Assembly (NCBI GenBank): GCA_902826815.1
Contig: CADEGF010000001.1
Location: forward strand, 207,673 to 271,672
Length of the DNA stretch: 64,000 bases
Source: an uncultured Mycobacteriaceae bacterium
Lineage (GTDB): Bacteria > Actinomycetota > Actinomycetes > Mycobacteriales > Mycobacteriaceae
Reading direction: 5' to 3'
The stretch's first letter is position 1, and every line of letters begins with the position of its first letter. Shown in pieces: positions 33,726-42,082 of this stretch. The position numbers and the translations under genes were made by a program. The notes beneath the pieces were generated by a model. The model searched no databases, was not told the origin of the DNA, and was given only the letters and a program-made list of their open reading frames with translations.

Positions 33726-34721
33726 TTAGAACTGCAGCGCGGTGAAGCGCCAATCAAGCACCTGGCGGTCGTCGGCCGCCGCGCCCACCGCATAGACCAG
33801 CGAGCGCAGCTTCAACACGCCGCCGCGATTGCCGGGTAGTGGCACGGCCCCGTCGACGTGCAACTCGCTGTAGAGCGTGTCGCCCTCGTACACCGGACCG
33901 GTGTGGTCACACGACTCCCAGCCGAGCACCGTCGCGATATTTGGCAACAGCCGCGTCGCCTGCGCGAACGCAAGCCCGATGGTGTGCCCGCCGTAGACCA
34001 GGCGCTGCCCACCCGCACGTGAATCATGGTGCGTGGCCGCGATATTCAGCGTCAGCCGAGCCAATTCTGGTGCGCTGCTCACGACGTCGGCGGTGCTGTG
34101 CAACACCGTGCCTGCAATCCCGGAGTCGAAGTGAGCGCCGGGCACCCTGGTGCGGAATGCATCGGCATCCCATTCCGCGGTCGGATCGGGGGCGGCGGCA
34201 GACTCCGCCCCGATCGTCGACATATCGTCGGCGTGGCCGGTGTCGGCCGCACCGTCGCGCAGCGGCAGCATCGCGCAGCGGTGAAAGTCGAGGACCAGCC
34301 TGCCGATCTGGTCGATGGTGGTCATCCGAAGCGCGGCAAGGCCAGTCGGCGCCCGGCCGGGCTTGGTCGCGTTCTGTTTGAGGGCGACGACCTGCGTGCG
34401 GGTGAACAGCGTGTCGCCGATGACGGGAAACCGGTGAAACGACAGGCCGCGGTAGAACAGGTTGGCCTTCACCCGCTGGGTGGCCAGCGTGGTCTGCCCG
34501 ATGGCGACGTCGCAGACCAGTTGCGGGTGCGCCAGCGCGGCGGTCGAACCCGTGACGGCGATGGCGAGGTCCGCGTCCAGCGCCAGCCGCAGCCGGTCAC
34601 CGACGATCGACTGGTGCACCGCAGCGGCGCCCGCGGTCAGCGTCATCGACGGCGCCCAGTCGAAGACCTGCCCGACCGCCAGCTCGTCGAAGTACGGTCC
34701 GCCGGGTTGGTCGCCGCGCAT
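33726..34721 (-). CDS. Double-hotdog MaoC-like protein (Rv0216-like)
   Basis: A 331-residue protein with two hotdog-fold halves, each of about 150 residues. The first begins PYFDELAVGQVFDWAPSMTL and the second contains LNIAATHHDSRAGGQRLVYG, which resembles the R-hydratase segment DxNPxH. Length and neighbours (fadD4) match M. tuberculosis Rv0216, a double-hotdog protein of the R-specific enoyl-hydratase group. The ATG at 34721 is two bases after the fadD4 stop (TGACGATG). A longer frame would lie inside fadD4. It likely hydrates an enoyl-CoA made from the FadD4 product. Confidence 0.88.
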   Translation of the reverse strand: MRGDQPGGPYFDELAVGQVFDWAPSMTLTAGAAAVHQSIVGDRLRLALDADLAIAVTGSTAALAHPQLVCDVAIGQTTLATQRVKANLFYRGLSFHRFPVIGDTLFTRTQVVALKQNATKPGRAPTGLAALRMTTIDQIGRLVLDFHRCAMLPLRDGAADTGHADDMSTIGAESAAAPDPTAEWDADAFRTRVPGAHFDSGIAGTVLHSTADVVSSAPELARLTLNIAATHHDSRAGGQRLVYGGHTIGLAFAQATRLLPNIATVLGWESCDHTGPVYEGDTLYSELHVDGAVPLPGNRGGVLKLRSLVYAVGAAADDRQVLDWRFTALQF

Positions 34722-34723
34722 CG

Positions 34724-36256
34724 TCACAGCTTGTCCGATGAGTACTTCGCGATCAGCTCCTGCTTGTACAGCTTGCCTGTGTCGGTGCGCGGCAGCCGCG
34801 CCTCGAACGAGATCGAGCGCGGACACTTGTAGTGCGCCAGTCGGTCCCGCAGCCAGCCGAGCAACTCGTCGGCGAACTCCTCTGTGGCGTCGTCAGGGTC
34901 GACCGTCTGCACCGCGCCCTTGACGCTCTGGCCCATATCGTCGTCGGGGATGCCGAACACCGCGGCGTCCATCACCTTTGGATGGGTGACCAACATGTTC
35001 TCGGCCTCCTGCGGGTAGATGTTCACCCCGCCCGAGATGATCATGTGATGGCGCCGGTCGGTCAGGTAGAGGAAGCCGTCCTCGTCGAGATATCCGATGT
35101 CGCCGACGGTCTTCCAGCCGTGCTTGTCGCGTGACTTTGCCGTCTTCTCCGGGTCGTTGAGGTACTCGAAGTCGAAGCCGCCTTCGAAGTAGATCTCGCC
35201 GGCCTCTCCCGCGGGCAGTTCGTTGCCGTCCTCGTCGAGGATGTGCAGCGGGGTGATCATCGATCGGCCTACCGACCCTGGATGGGCCAACCATTCGTCG
35301 GCGGTGATGAGCGTCGATCCGATCGCCTCCGAGGAGGCGTAGTACTCGTCGACGATCGGTCCCCACCAGTCGATCATCTGCTTCTTGATCTCGACGGGGC
35401 ACGGCGCGGCGGCGTGCATGACGCGCTTCAGGCTGGACACGTCGTACGAACCACGTACGGGCTCGGGAAGTTTCAGCATGCGAGTGAACATCACGGGTAC
35501 GAACTGGCCGTGCGTGACACCGTTGCGCTGGATTGCGTCCAGGCAGCCCTCGGCGTCGAACTTGTCCATCACCACCGTCGTGATACCGCCTGACTGAATC
35601 GTCATCGACCACACAGAAGGAGCGGTGTGGTAGAGCGGGGCGGGGCTCAGGTAGATCGCCTCGGGGTCGAGCCAGAAGCTCACCAGCGCCGACATCATCC
35701 CAGGCACCTCAGCCGGGGGCAGGTGCGTCAACTCGCGCTTGATGCCCTTCGGTCGGCCGGTCGTACCGGACGAGTACTGCAGCAGATCGCCCTCGATCTC
35801 ATCGTCGATCGGTGTATCCGCTTCATCTGCAACGCATTCCGGATAGCGATGCCAGCCGTCGAGGTCATCATCGGCGGTGATCAAAAGCGGGGGGAGCCCG
35901 TTGGGCAGCTCGGCATCGAGACCTTGGAGCATCTTTCGGAGCGCAGCACTGCCGATGATGGCCTTGGCACTGCTGTTGTCGATGATGTAGGCCGCTTCGG
36001 CAGCGGTCAGGTGGGTGTTGATCGGGACGTAGTAGAGCCCGCTGCGGCGCGCCGCCCACATCACGGCGTGGTAGTGCTCGTTGTTCTCCATCAGGATCGC
36101 GACGGCGTCGCCCTCGCGCAGACCATGGCGTCGGAAGAAGTGCGCCAGCCGGTTCGCGCGTGCCTCGAGCTCGCCGAACGTCACCGTCGTGCCCGACGGG
36201 TACATGATGACGGCGGGCTTGTCGGGACGCGTTTCGGCATGCTCGCGAATCTGCAT
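34724..36256 (-). CDS. fadD4: Fatty-acid-CoA ligase (FadD4-like)
   Basis: A 510-residue adenylate-forming ligase. It shows the phosphate loop LLQYSSGTTGRPKGIKRELT, the A5 motif DEYYASSEAIGSTLIT, the A7-A8 region GDIGYLDEDGFLYLTDRRHH and the catalytic lysine segment PRTDTGKLYKQEL. It activates a carboxylic acid to its CoA thioester for the hotdog protein translated directly after it. The ATG at 36256 is preferred to the frame opening at 36295, since the palindrome at 36281-36296 lies in between. The gene order matches fadD4 of M. tuberculosis, but FadE3 (Rv0215c), normally next to it, is absent here. Confidence 0.9.
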   Translation of the reverse strand: MQIREHAETRPDKPAVIMYPSGTTVTFGELEARANRLAHFFRRHGLREGDAVAILMENNEHYHAVMWAARRSGLYYVPINTHLTAAEAAYIIDNSSAKAIIGSAALRKMLQGLDAELPNGLPPLLITADDDLDGWHRYPECVADEADTPIDDEIEGDLLQYSSGTTGRPKGIKRELTHLPPAEVPGMMSALVSFWLDPEAIYLSPAPLYHTAPSVWSMTIQSGGITTVVMDKFDAEGCLDAIQRNGVTHGQFVPVMFTRMLKLPEPVRGSYDVSSLKRVMHAAAPCPVEIKKQMIDWWGPIVDEYYASSEAIGSTLITADEWLAHPGSVGRSMITPLHILDEDGNELPAGEAGEIYFEGGFDFEYLNDPEKTAKSRDKHGWKTVGDIGYLDEDGFLYLTDRRHHMIISGGVNIYPQEAENMLVTHPKVMDAAVFGIPDDDMGQSVKGAVQTVDPDDATEEFADELLGWLRDRLAHYKCPRSISFEARLPRTDTGKLYKQELIAKYSSDKL

Positions 36257-36280
36257 GGTCAGCACTTTACGACGCGGGAA

Positions 36281-36296
36281 CTTGACAGGTGTCAAG
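36281..36296. promoter_or_regulatory. Palindrome CTTGACA-n2-TGTCAAG upstream of fadD4
   Basis: CTTGACAGGTGTCAAG has perfect seven-base arms around a GG centre, 24-40 bp upstream of the fadD4 ATG. Each arm contains TTGACA, so one arm can be the -35 element of the fadD4 promoter. A repressor bound here would block it. The size and symmetry fit a TetR-family operator; the regulator is not identified. Confidence 0.6.
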
Positions 36297-36370
36297 AGGG
36301 CGATAAGCGCAGGTCGCGCTGGTGATCTACGGCGACCGGACCGTCAAGACCGCCAAGCACGGCGGGGTGG

Positions 36371-36403
36371 GGTGTCCGGACCCAATTGAGGGTGTCCGAA
36401 CCC
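36371..36403. repeat. Two direct repeats GGTGTCCGRACCC, 20 bp apart
   Basis: GGTGTCCGGACCC (36371-36383) and GGTGTCCGAACCC (36391-36403) differ at one base and are spaced by exactly 20 bp, two helical turns, in the gap between fadD4 and pckG. They may form a tandem operator for the small ORF just downstream or be the remains of a mobile-element end. No transposase is nearby. Confidence 0.5.
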
Positions 36404-36411
36404 GATGATCA

Positions 36412-36558
36412 ATGGCTGGAGCATGTTTCGATCCAAAGGCCACTCGAAGCGGGTGCAAAGGGAACTCGTCGACGTCTGGTCGCCTAATCCTAATCGTCGG
36501 CGTCGGCATCGGATTGCTTCTCGCCGCCCTCGGCGTGTTCCTTATCGCGACGGGGTGA
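36412..36558 (+). CDS. Small single-pass membrane protein (48 aa)
   Basis: An ATG-initiated frame of 48 residues in the otherwise empty 390-bp gap between fadD4 and pckG. The N-terminal half is polar with three cysteines and several basic residues. The C-terminal half is one strong transmembrane segment, LILIVGVGIGLLLAALGVFL, ending IATG. This resembles small mycobacterial membrane peptides of the N-in, C-out type. The ribosome binding site is weak, and the tandem repeats lie just upstream. The alternative is chance, but a clean 22-residue hydrophobic helix in a non-coding gap is unusual. It is oriented opposite to both neighbours. Confidence 0.5.
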   Translation: MAGACFDPKATRSGCKGNSSTSGRLILIVGVGIGLLLAALGVFLIATG

Positions 36559-36588
36559 ACGCGCGAGCGGGGCCGACGACAAGACGCG

Positions 36589-36623
36589 AAAACCCCCGAA
36601 ATCCAAGGGATAAGGGGGCTTTC
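36589..36623 (-). terminator. Hairpin terminator downstream of pckG
   Basis: On the minus strand GCCCCC and GGGGG form a stem around a 16-base loop, followed by TTTT. The stem bases are at 36614-36618 and 36593-36597. It starts about 25 bp after the pckG stop. The plus strand also ends in TTTC, so it may act weakly in both directions. Confidence 0.65.
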
Positions 36624-36648
36624 GTGTCTGCTCGCGCTGGGAAGGTGA

Positions 36649-38478
36649 CTAGTCGGCTTCGGCCAGGCGGTGCTTGAGCGCGTCGAACTCGTCCTTGATG
36701 CCGGTCGGCAGCTTCTCGCCGACGAACTCGAACCACTCCTCGATCAACGGGAGTTCCTCGCGCCACTCGGCTGCGTTGACTGCCAGTGCCTCGTCGACGT
36801 CGGCCGCGTTCACATCCAGCCCGGTCAGGTCCAGGTCGGCCGCGGTGGGCACGGTGCCGATCGGCGTCGTCTTCCCGCCTGCCTTCTGCTCGATGCGATC
36901 GATGATCCACTTCATCACGCGACTGTTCTCGCCGAAGCCCGGCCACAGGAAGCGGCCGTCGTCGCCGCGGCGGAACCAGTTGACGAAGAAGATCTTCGGC
37001 ATCTTCGACTCGTCGGCGTTCTTGCCGATGTCGATCCAGTGCGCGAAGTAGTCGCCGACGTTGTAGCCGAGGAACGGCAGCATCGCCATCGGGTCGCGCC
37101 GCACGGTGCCGACCTTGCCTTCGGCGGCGGCGGTCTGCTCAGAACCCAACGTGGCGCCGATGAAGACGCCGTGCTGCCAGTCGCGGGCCTGTGTCACGAG
37201 CGGAACCGTCGTCTTGCGGCGACCGCCGAACAGGATAGCCGAGATCGGCACACCCTGCGGATCGTCCCATTCCGGTGCCAGCGTGGGGCACTGCGACATC
37301 GGTGTGCAGTAGCGCGAGTTCGGATGGGCGGCCTTGCTTTCCGTCTCACGCAGGTTCCAGTCGTTGCCCTTCCAGTCGATGAGGTGGTCGGGCTCGCCCT
37401 CGAGGCCCTCCCACCACACATCGTTGCTGTCGGTCAGCGCGACGTTGGTGAAGACGGTGTTGCCTGCCGAGATCGTCTTCATCGCGTTCGGGTTGGACGA
37501 CCAGTTCGTGCCCGGCGCAACGCCGAAGAAGCCGAACTCGGGGTTGACCGCATACAGCCGGCCGTCCTTACCGAACCGCATCCACGCGATGTCGTCGCCG
37601 ACGGTCTCGGCGCGCCACCCGGGGATCGTCGGCTGCAGCATCGCGAGGTTGGTCTTGCCGCATGCCGACGGGAACGCCGCGGCGACGAAGTACGACTTGT
37701 TCTCCGGCGAGATCAGCTTGAGGATCAGCATGTGCTCGGCCAGCCAGCCCTCGTCGTGCGCCATCGCCGAAGCGATTCGCAGCGAGTAGCACTTCTTGCC
37801 GAGCAGCGCGTTGCCGCCGTAACCGGATCCGTAGCTCCAGATTTCGCGGGTCTCAGGGAAGTGGGTGATGTATTTCGTGTCGTTGCAGGGCCACGGAACG
37901 TCCTTCTGGCCGGGCTCCAGCGGAGCGCCGATCGAGTGCAGGGCCTTGACGAAGAAGCCGTCGTCGCCGATCTTGTCCAGCGCGGCCTTACCCATCCGGG
38001 TCATCGTCCGCATCGACACCACGACGTACTCGGAGTCGGTGATCTCAACGCCCAGCTTGGGGTCTTCTGCGCCGAGCGGCCCCATGCAGAACGGCACCAC
38101 CCACATGGTCCGGCCGCGCATACAGCCGCGGTACAGGTCGGACATGATGCCGCGCATCTCGGCCGGATCCATCCAGTTGTTGGTGGGGCCTGCGTCGATT
38201 TCCTTCTCTGAGCAGATGAAGGTCCGCGATTCCACGCGTGCCACGTCGGACGGATCGGACAGCGCCAGGTAGGAGTTCGGCTTCTTGTTGTCGTCGAGGC
38301 GTTTGAACGTGCCTGCCGCCACGAGTTGCTCGGACAGCCGCGCGTTCTCCTCGGCGGACCCGTCGGCGAACGCGACCCTGTCGGGCTGGGTGAGTTCCGC
38401 GACCTCCTGGACCCAGGCAAGCAAACCTGCGTGTTTCGTCGGTGCGGTGTCCAGACCGGGAATGGTCGCTGACGTCAT
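36649..38478 (-). CDS. pckG: Phosphoenolpyruvate carboxykinase (GTP)
   Basis: A 609-residue GTP-dependent PEPCK, orthologue of Rv0211, which converts oxaloacetate plus GTP to phosphoenolpyruvate in gluconeogenesis from fatty acids. The kinase-1 loop [12 protein letters not shown] spans residues 269-280 and includes the reactive Cys273 typical of the GTP class. Kinase-2 follows as [10 protein letters not shown], and the metal and substrate region [16 protein letters not shown] lies at 215-230. The ATG has CAGGAG upstream. The gene has its own promoter gap of 151 bp with a 13-bp palindrome, and a hairpin terminator follows, so it is monocistronic. Confidence 0.97.
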   Translation of the reverse strand: MTSATIPGLDTAPTKHAGLLAWVQEVAELTQPDRVAFADGSAEENARLSEQLVAAGTFKRLDDNKKPNSYLALSDPSDVARVESRTFICSEKEIDAGPTNNWMDPAEMRGIMSDLYRGCMRGRTMWVVPFCMGPLGAEDPKLGVEITDSEYVVVSMRTMTRMGKAALDKIGDDGFFVKALHSIGAPLEPGQKDVPWPCNDTKYITHFPETREIWSYGSGYGGNALLGKKCYSLRIASAMAHDEGWLAEHMLILKLISPENKSYFVAAAFPSACGKTNLAMLQPTIPGWRAETVGDDIAWMRFGKDGRLYAVNPEFGFFGVAPGTNWSSNPNAMKTISAGNTVFTNVALTDSNDVWWEGLEGEPDHLIDWKGNDWNLRETESKAAHPNSRYCTPMSQCPTLAPEWDDPQGVPISAILFGGRRKTTVPLVTQARDWQHGVFIGATLGSEQTAAAEGKVGTVRRDPMAMLPFLGYNVGDYFAHWIDIGKNADESKMPKIFFVNWFRRGDDGRFLWPGFGENSRVMKWIIDRIEQKAGGKTTPIGTVPTAADLDLTGLDVNAADVDEALAVNAAEWREELPLIEEWFEFVGEKLPTGIKDEFDALKHRLAEAD

Positions 38479-38545
38479 CGAAATCTCCTGCGTAGATTTG
38501 TCGCCAGGACGCGAGCATTTAGCGTCACTGGTGCTTATCGCCCTC

Positions 38546-38558
38546 TTAACCAGGTTAA
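38546..38558. promoter_or_regulatory. Palindrome TTAACC-A-GGTTAA upstream of pckG
   Basis: TTAACCAGGTTAA is a perfect 13-bp inverted repeat with a one-base centre, 68-80 bp upstream of the pckG ATG. It is AT-rich against a GC-rich background. It could be an operator for carbon-source control of gluconeogenesis; the protein is unknown. Confidence 0.5.
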
Positions 38559-38629
38559 CGCGGGTGACATAGCCAGCGAAATCCGGATCCGTGTCCGATC
38601 ACTCACAAGAACGATTCAGAAAGGCCTGA

Positions 38630-40081
38630 TCACTGCGGTTGGCCACCCGCCAACTCCGTGCGGACGGTGTCGAGGGCCTTCTGGAGGGGTGGCAGCCGCC
38701 TGTCCCGCACCGCCGCGGCCCGTGCAGTCGCCACGGCGTGCTCCCGAAGCTCGGAGTCGATCGCGCCGAGGTGAGCCGTTGCCACGTCGGCGTCGGCCTC
38801 GTCGCGGCGGCCCACATCGGCGGTCAGCGTCGCTTCGGCGGCGAGCACACGGGTGGCGACCCGCTCCTCCATGGAGCCCTGCAGCAAGCCGGTGACCACA
38901 CCAACCCATCGGTCCAACATCGCGCGGTCGCTCAGCAGGCCCCGCATGCTGACAACCCAGACGGTGAGCAGCAGCCCGATCACGCCTCCCGCGACAAGTC
39001 CGGCGATGGTCAGCCCCGGCGCGAGCCCGGCGAACAACCGGCTGACCCCGAGCGCCACCCCGAGGCCGAAGCCCGCCCCGAGCACCATCATCAGTCGCGT
39101 CTCGAGCCGACGGGACTTCAACGGCGGCGGCGCGAACGTCGGCGGTGCGGTCGGCGGCGGCGGTTCGGGCGGCGTCAGACCGAGTTCGGTCGCGAGGTCG
39201 GCGATGTGCTGGGTGACTCCGGCCTCCACATCGTCGACCACCTCCTCGACGCGGGTGCCGACGTAGGCCTCGAAACCCGGCAGACGGCGCCTTGTCATGG
39301 ACGACGCGTCCTCCTGCAGCTCCGACCGAACCGACGTGCAGCGGTTGCGGGCGAAGTACGCCAGCTGCACACGGGCCTGCTGAATCTGGCTGCGCAGCGC
39401 GATGGTGCGTTCGGACTTGGACACCCGGCGCTCACGCTGGACGGTCTCGCGGCGCCCGCGCAGTGCCGTCACCCGCGCCTGCCGATCAGCGCCCGCACCG
39501 TCCTTGTCATACCGAGAGATCACAGTCTGCAGGCGAGACTCCCACGCCCGCAACCTGTTTCGTCGCCGAATATCGACATCGCTCAGACGCGTCCGCAGCA
39601 GTTCCACAAGGTCGTCGACGTTCGGCTCCCCGAGATCGGGTGCGGCGGCGACCCCGACCCATGGCACGTCCCGGTAGCGCTCGGAGTGCGCGGCCAGCCG
39701 GGATTCGTCCTCGGCGAGGACATCACGCCAATTGCGGTGAACGTCGATCTTGGACACCGCCCCGACGACGAGGTCCGTGTGCTGTGCGGCGAAATCGATT
39801 AGAGCGCAGTCGGATTCAGCGATGGGGGCCACCGCCGACACTACGAACACGACCGCAGCAGGCGCATCGGGCGGCCTGATGTCCTCGGCTTCGACGAACT
39901 GGTGCTCGGGCAGCCGGTCCCGCAGCGCCGCGATCACGCCGGTCGCACCGGCCAGCCACGGCCCGGTGACCAGCACGACGTCTCGGCTCTCCACCCCCGG
40001 TGAGCTCAGGCCGGGATCGACCCCGGCCACCAGTGCGTCCACCGCGGCGATCGGGTCGCCTGCGTGGTCGACGTCGGTCAC
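38630..40081 (-). CDS. Dynamin-like membrane-associated protein, partner B (Rv0210-like)
   Basis: A 483-residue protein. The N terminus resembles a degenerate GTPase: VVLVTGPWLAGATGVIAALR stands where the P-loop would be, and AVSKIDVHRNW looks like an N/TKxD-type base motif. A coiled-coil region rich in Arg and Gln follows (about residues 190-240), then a Pro-rich linker (PPEPPPPTAPPTFAPPP). Two adjacent hydrophobic helices (GAGFGLGVALGVSRLFAGLA, then TIAGLVAGGVIGLLLTVWVV) precede a final helical region. The order matches the Rv0209-Rv0210 pair. Its start overlaps partner A by 4 bp. Function unknown; membrane remodelling is only an inference from the architecture. Confidence 0.75.
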   Translation of the reverse strand: MTDVDHAGDPIAAVDALVAGVDPGLSSPGVESRDVVLVTGPWLAGATGVIAALRDRLPEHQFVEAEDIRPPDAPAAVVFVVSAVAPIAESDCALIDFAAQHTDLVVGAVSKIDVHRNWRDVLAEDESRLAAHSERYRDVPWVGVAAAPDLGEPNVDDLVELLRTRLSDVDIRRRNRLRAWESRLQTVISRYDKDGAGADRQARVTALRGRRETVQRERRVSKSERTIALRSQIQQARVQLAYFARNRCTSVRSELQEDASSMTRRRLPGFEAYVGTRVEEVVDDVEAGVTQHIADLATELGLTPPEPPPPTAPPTFAPPPLKSRRLETRLMMVLGAGFGLGVALGVSRLFAGLAPGLTIAGLVAGGVIGLLLTVWVVSMRGLLSDRAMLDRWVGVVTGLLQGSMEERVATRVLAAEATLTADVGRRDEADADVATAHLGAIDSELREHAVATARAAAVRDRRLPPLQKALDTVRTELAGGQPQ

Positions 40082-41076
40082 CGGGCCTCCGCCCGCCGCA
40101 TGAGCCTCAGCGAGCCGCGGCAGATATCTGCTCCGCAGTGGCCGTGAAGGCCATTGACGGGGCCCCGGCTGTAGCGATGCCAGCGCAGTGCGCGCTGCAG
40201 ATGCGCCGACGGGTCGTCGCCGTCGTCGACCGTCAGACCAGCGGCAGCCACCACGTCGACAGCCGCAGCCATCGCCGCGAGGACCGCCTCGTCGCCGGAG
40301 AGAAGCTCGGCCACTGCGGGCACACCGCGCGCAGCCATGGTGCGCAGCGATAGCAGCGCCGCCTGCATCCGGCGGTACCGCACCTCCGCGCCGACGGCGG
40401 CCAGCCGGGCCATCACACGGTCGACCTGGCTGAGGCGGCGCAGCACCGCAGGTAGCTCGGCGGCGTCGGTGCCCTGCCGCAGCGCGAGCACACCGGCAGC
40501 GATGCCGAAGAGGTCGAGGCGCTGCAGCAGTCGCTCGCGCACGCCGCGGGGCAGGCTGTGCCCGGCCGAGAGGAACCCGTCAGTTGAGGTCAGATCGGCA
40601 GGCTCAGCGGTCAGCACGCGCAGCGCATCGACGAGTTCGTCGTCAATGCTCGCAGTGGCCAGCAGGCCCACCATCGGGACCGTCGGAACCCCCGTAAGGG
40701 CCTGCAGGTCCGCTGCCCGACGCTCGGCGACGGCGATCGGGCCGCCCGCGCCGAAGCCGGCAAGGTCGGCCTTGTTGAGCACCACCAGCGTCGGGACCGG
40801 CCCGAGCATCGCCCGGTCCTCCGGTTTCAGCGCCTCGGCCACCACCACGACCGCCATATCTGCGGCGGCGTCGTCACTGATGATCAGTCCCCCATCGCCA
40901 AGCGCTGCCGCCACGGTGGCGCTGCCGACGCCGTCGCGTCCGCGAACCGCAACCCGCAGCGGTCCCCGAAGCTCGCCGATGAGCGCAGTCAACCGCGAAT
41001 CACCAGCACGTTGCGCGAACCTCGTCAGCTCGTCGATGAAAATCTGCTGGCCTTCCCTGGTCGCCGTTTCGCACAC
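40078..41076 (-). CDS. Dynamin/GTPase-like protein, partner A (Rv0209-like)
   Basis: A 332-residue Ala-rich protein. GRDGVGSATVAAALG occupies the P-loop position but lacks the canonical GKS/T, and VVLNKADLAGFG gives an NKxD-type base motif, so it looks like a GTPase with a degenerate phosphate loop. The rest is helical. The GTG at 41076 (VCETATREG) follows a G-rich tract; a GTG at 41091 is an alternative. It is divergent from trmB and overlaps partner B by 4 bp, so the two are translated together. Function unknown. Confidence 0.72.
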   Translation of the reverse strand: MCETATREGQQIFIDELTRFAQRAGDSRLTALIGELRGPLRVAVRGRDGVGSATVAAALGDGGLIISDDAAADMAVVVVAEALKPEDRAMLGPVPTLVVLNKADLAGFGAGGPIAVAERRAADLQALTGVPTVPMVGLLATASIDDELVDALRVLTAEPADLTSTDGFLSAGHSLPRGVRERLLQRLDLFGIAAGVLALRQGTDAAELPAVLRRLSQVDRVMARLAAVGAEVRYRRMQAALLSLRTMAARGVPAVAELLSGDEAVLAAMAAAVDVVAAAGLTVDDGDDPSAHLQRALRWHRYSRGPVNGLHGHCGADICRGSLRLMRRAEAR

Positions 41077-41207
41077 GTGTCTGCCCCCCACGCAAATGGT
41101 TTCATCTTCCAGGCCCCTGCGCGAACGCTTGTTTCGGCGGGCCAGATCACATTTCTTGACAACTGTTGGGTATCAATCTGCACCACGATGCGGGTTCATC
41201 GGCGTCG

Positions 41208-41981
41208 ATGGGCGACCATGGACAGGTGTATGCGCAGCGCTGGGGTACCAGCACGCCATCCCCTTCAGAGGCGGCGATGACTCCACCCGCATCGCATCTT
41301 CATCCTCGGGTCACCAGCTACCGGTCCCGGCGATCCTCCGTCTCCAGCGGTCAGCAGCAGACGTGGGAACGGCTCTGGCCCGAGGTGGGAACGAACGCCA
41401 GGTCGGCCGACGGCCCGGCGGGGCTGCTCGACACCGAGAAGTGGTTCGGCAGGTCGGCCCCGGTCGTGCTGGAGATCGGCAGCGGAACCGGAACCTCGAC
41501 GCTGGCGATGGCGATGGCTGAACCAGATATCGATGTGGTCGCCGTCGAGGTCTACCGACGCGGGCTCGCCCAGCTGCTCAGCGCGATGGATCGGGAAGCG
41601 GTGACCAACATTCGCCTGGTCCGCGGCGACGGCGTCGACGTGCTCGAGCACATGTTCGGACCCGCGTCGCTGACCGGCGTTCGGGTGTTCTTCCCCGACC
41701 CGTGGCCGAAGGCCCGCCATCACAAGCGCAGGCTCCTGCAACCCGGCACCGTCGCCCTGATCGCCGACAGGCTGCGCCAGGGCGGTGTCCTGCACGCCGC
41801 CACCGACCATGCCGGTTACGCCGAGCAGATCGCCGAGGTCGGCGACGCCGAACCCCGCCTGCGCCGCATCACAGCCGCTGGCGGCCTGCCGATCTCCGTG
41901 GCGCGGCCCGTCACCAAATACGAGTCGAAGGCACACGACGCGGACAGCGCGGTCGCCGAGCTGCTCTGGGAGAAGTGCTGA
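41208..41981 (+). CDS. trmB: tRNA (guanine-N7-)-methyltransferase
   Basis: A 257-residue enzyme that makes m7G46 in the tRNA variable loop. The SAM motif is VVLEIGSGTGTSTLAMA. The family signature VRVFFPDPWPKARHHKRRLL includes the conserved substrate-binding residues, and VTKYESKAHDADSAV is the C-terminal TrmB block. I chose the ATG at 41208 because the following residues (GDHGQVYAQ) resemble the M. tuberculosis TrmB N terminus (Rv0208c). A -35-like TTGACA lies at 41156. It is followed after 2 bp by a small basic frame and then by the NYN-domain gene. Confidence 0.95.
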   Translation: MGDHGQVYAQRWGTSTPSPSEAAMTPPASHLHPRVTSYRSRRSSVSSGQQQTWERLWPEVGTNARSADGPAGLLDTEKWFGRSAPVVLEIGSGTGTSTLAMAMAEPDIDVVAVEVYRRGLAQLLSAMDREAVTNIRLVRGDGVDVLEHMFGPASLTGVRVFFPDPWPKARHHKRRLLQPGTVALIADRLRQGGVLHAATDHAGYAEQIAEVGDAEPRLRRITAAGGLPISVARPVTKYESKAHDADSAVAELLWEKC

Positions 41982-41983
41982 CC

Positions 41984-42082
41984 ATGAGCACCCGAAGGCG
42001 AGCGCGAGTGAGGATCGCAGCGAAGCGAGGACCGGTGGGCCCACGCCCGCAGGGCAGGGGACGAGTGGGAGCCGAGGCATGA
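41984..42082 (+). CDS. Putative 32-aa basic peptide or dispersed short repeat
   Basis: Between trmB and the NYN gene there is an open frame that starts 2 bp after the trmB stop and ends in an ATGA overlap with the next gene. The product is very Arg/Gly-rich (MSTRRRARVRIAAKRGPVGP, then RPQGRGRVGAEA). The DNA contains GCGAGCGCGAGTGAGGATCG followed by CAGCGAAGCGAGGACC, which looks like a short dispersed mycobacterial repeat rather than a coding gene. The in-frame fit could serve translational coupling. Treat as an element of uncertain coding status. Confidence 0.35.
   Translation: MSTRRRARVRIAAKRGPVGPRPQGRGRVGAEA

Noticed and set aside
36297-36411. Possible transposon remnant before the small membrane ORF
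   Set aside because: The only hint is the tandem 13-mer; no transposase fragment or terminal inverted repeats were found.
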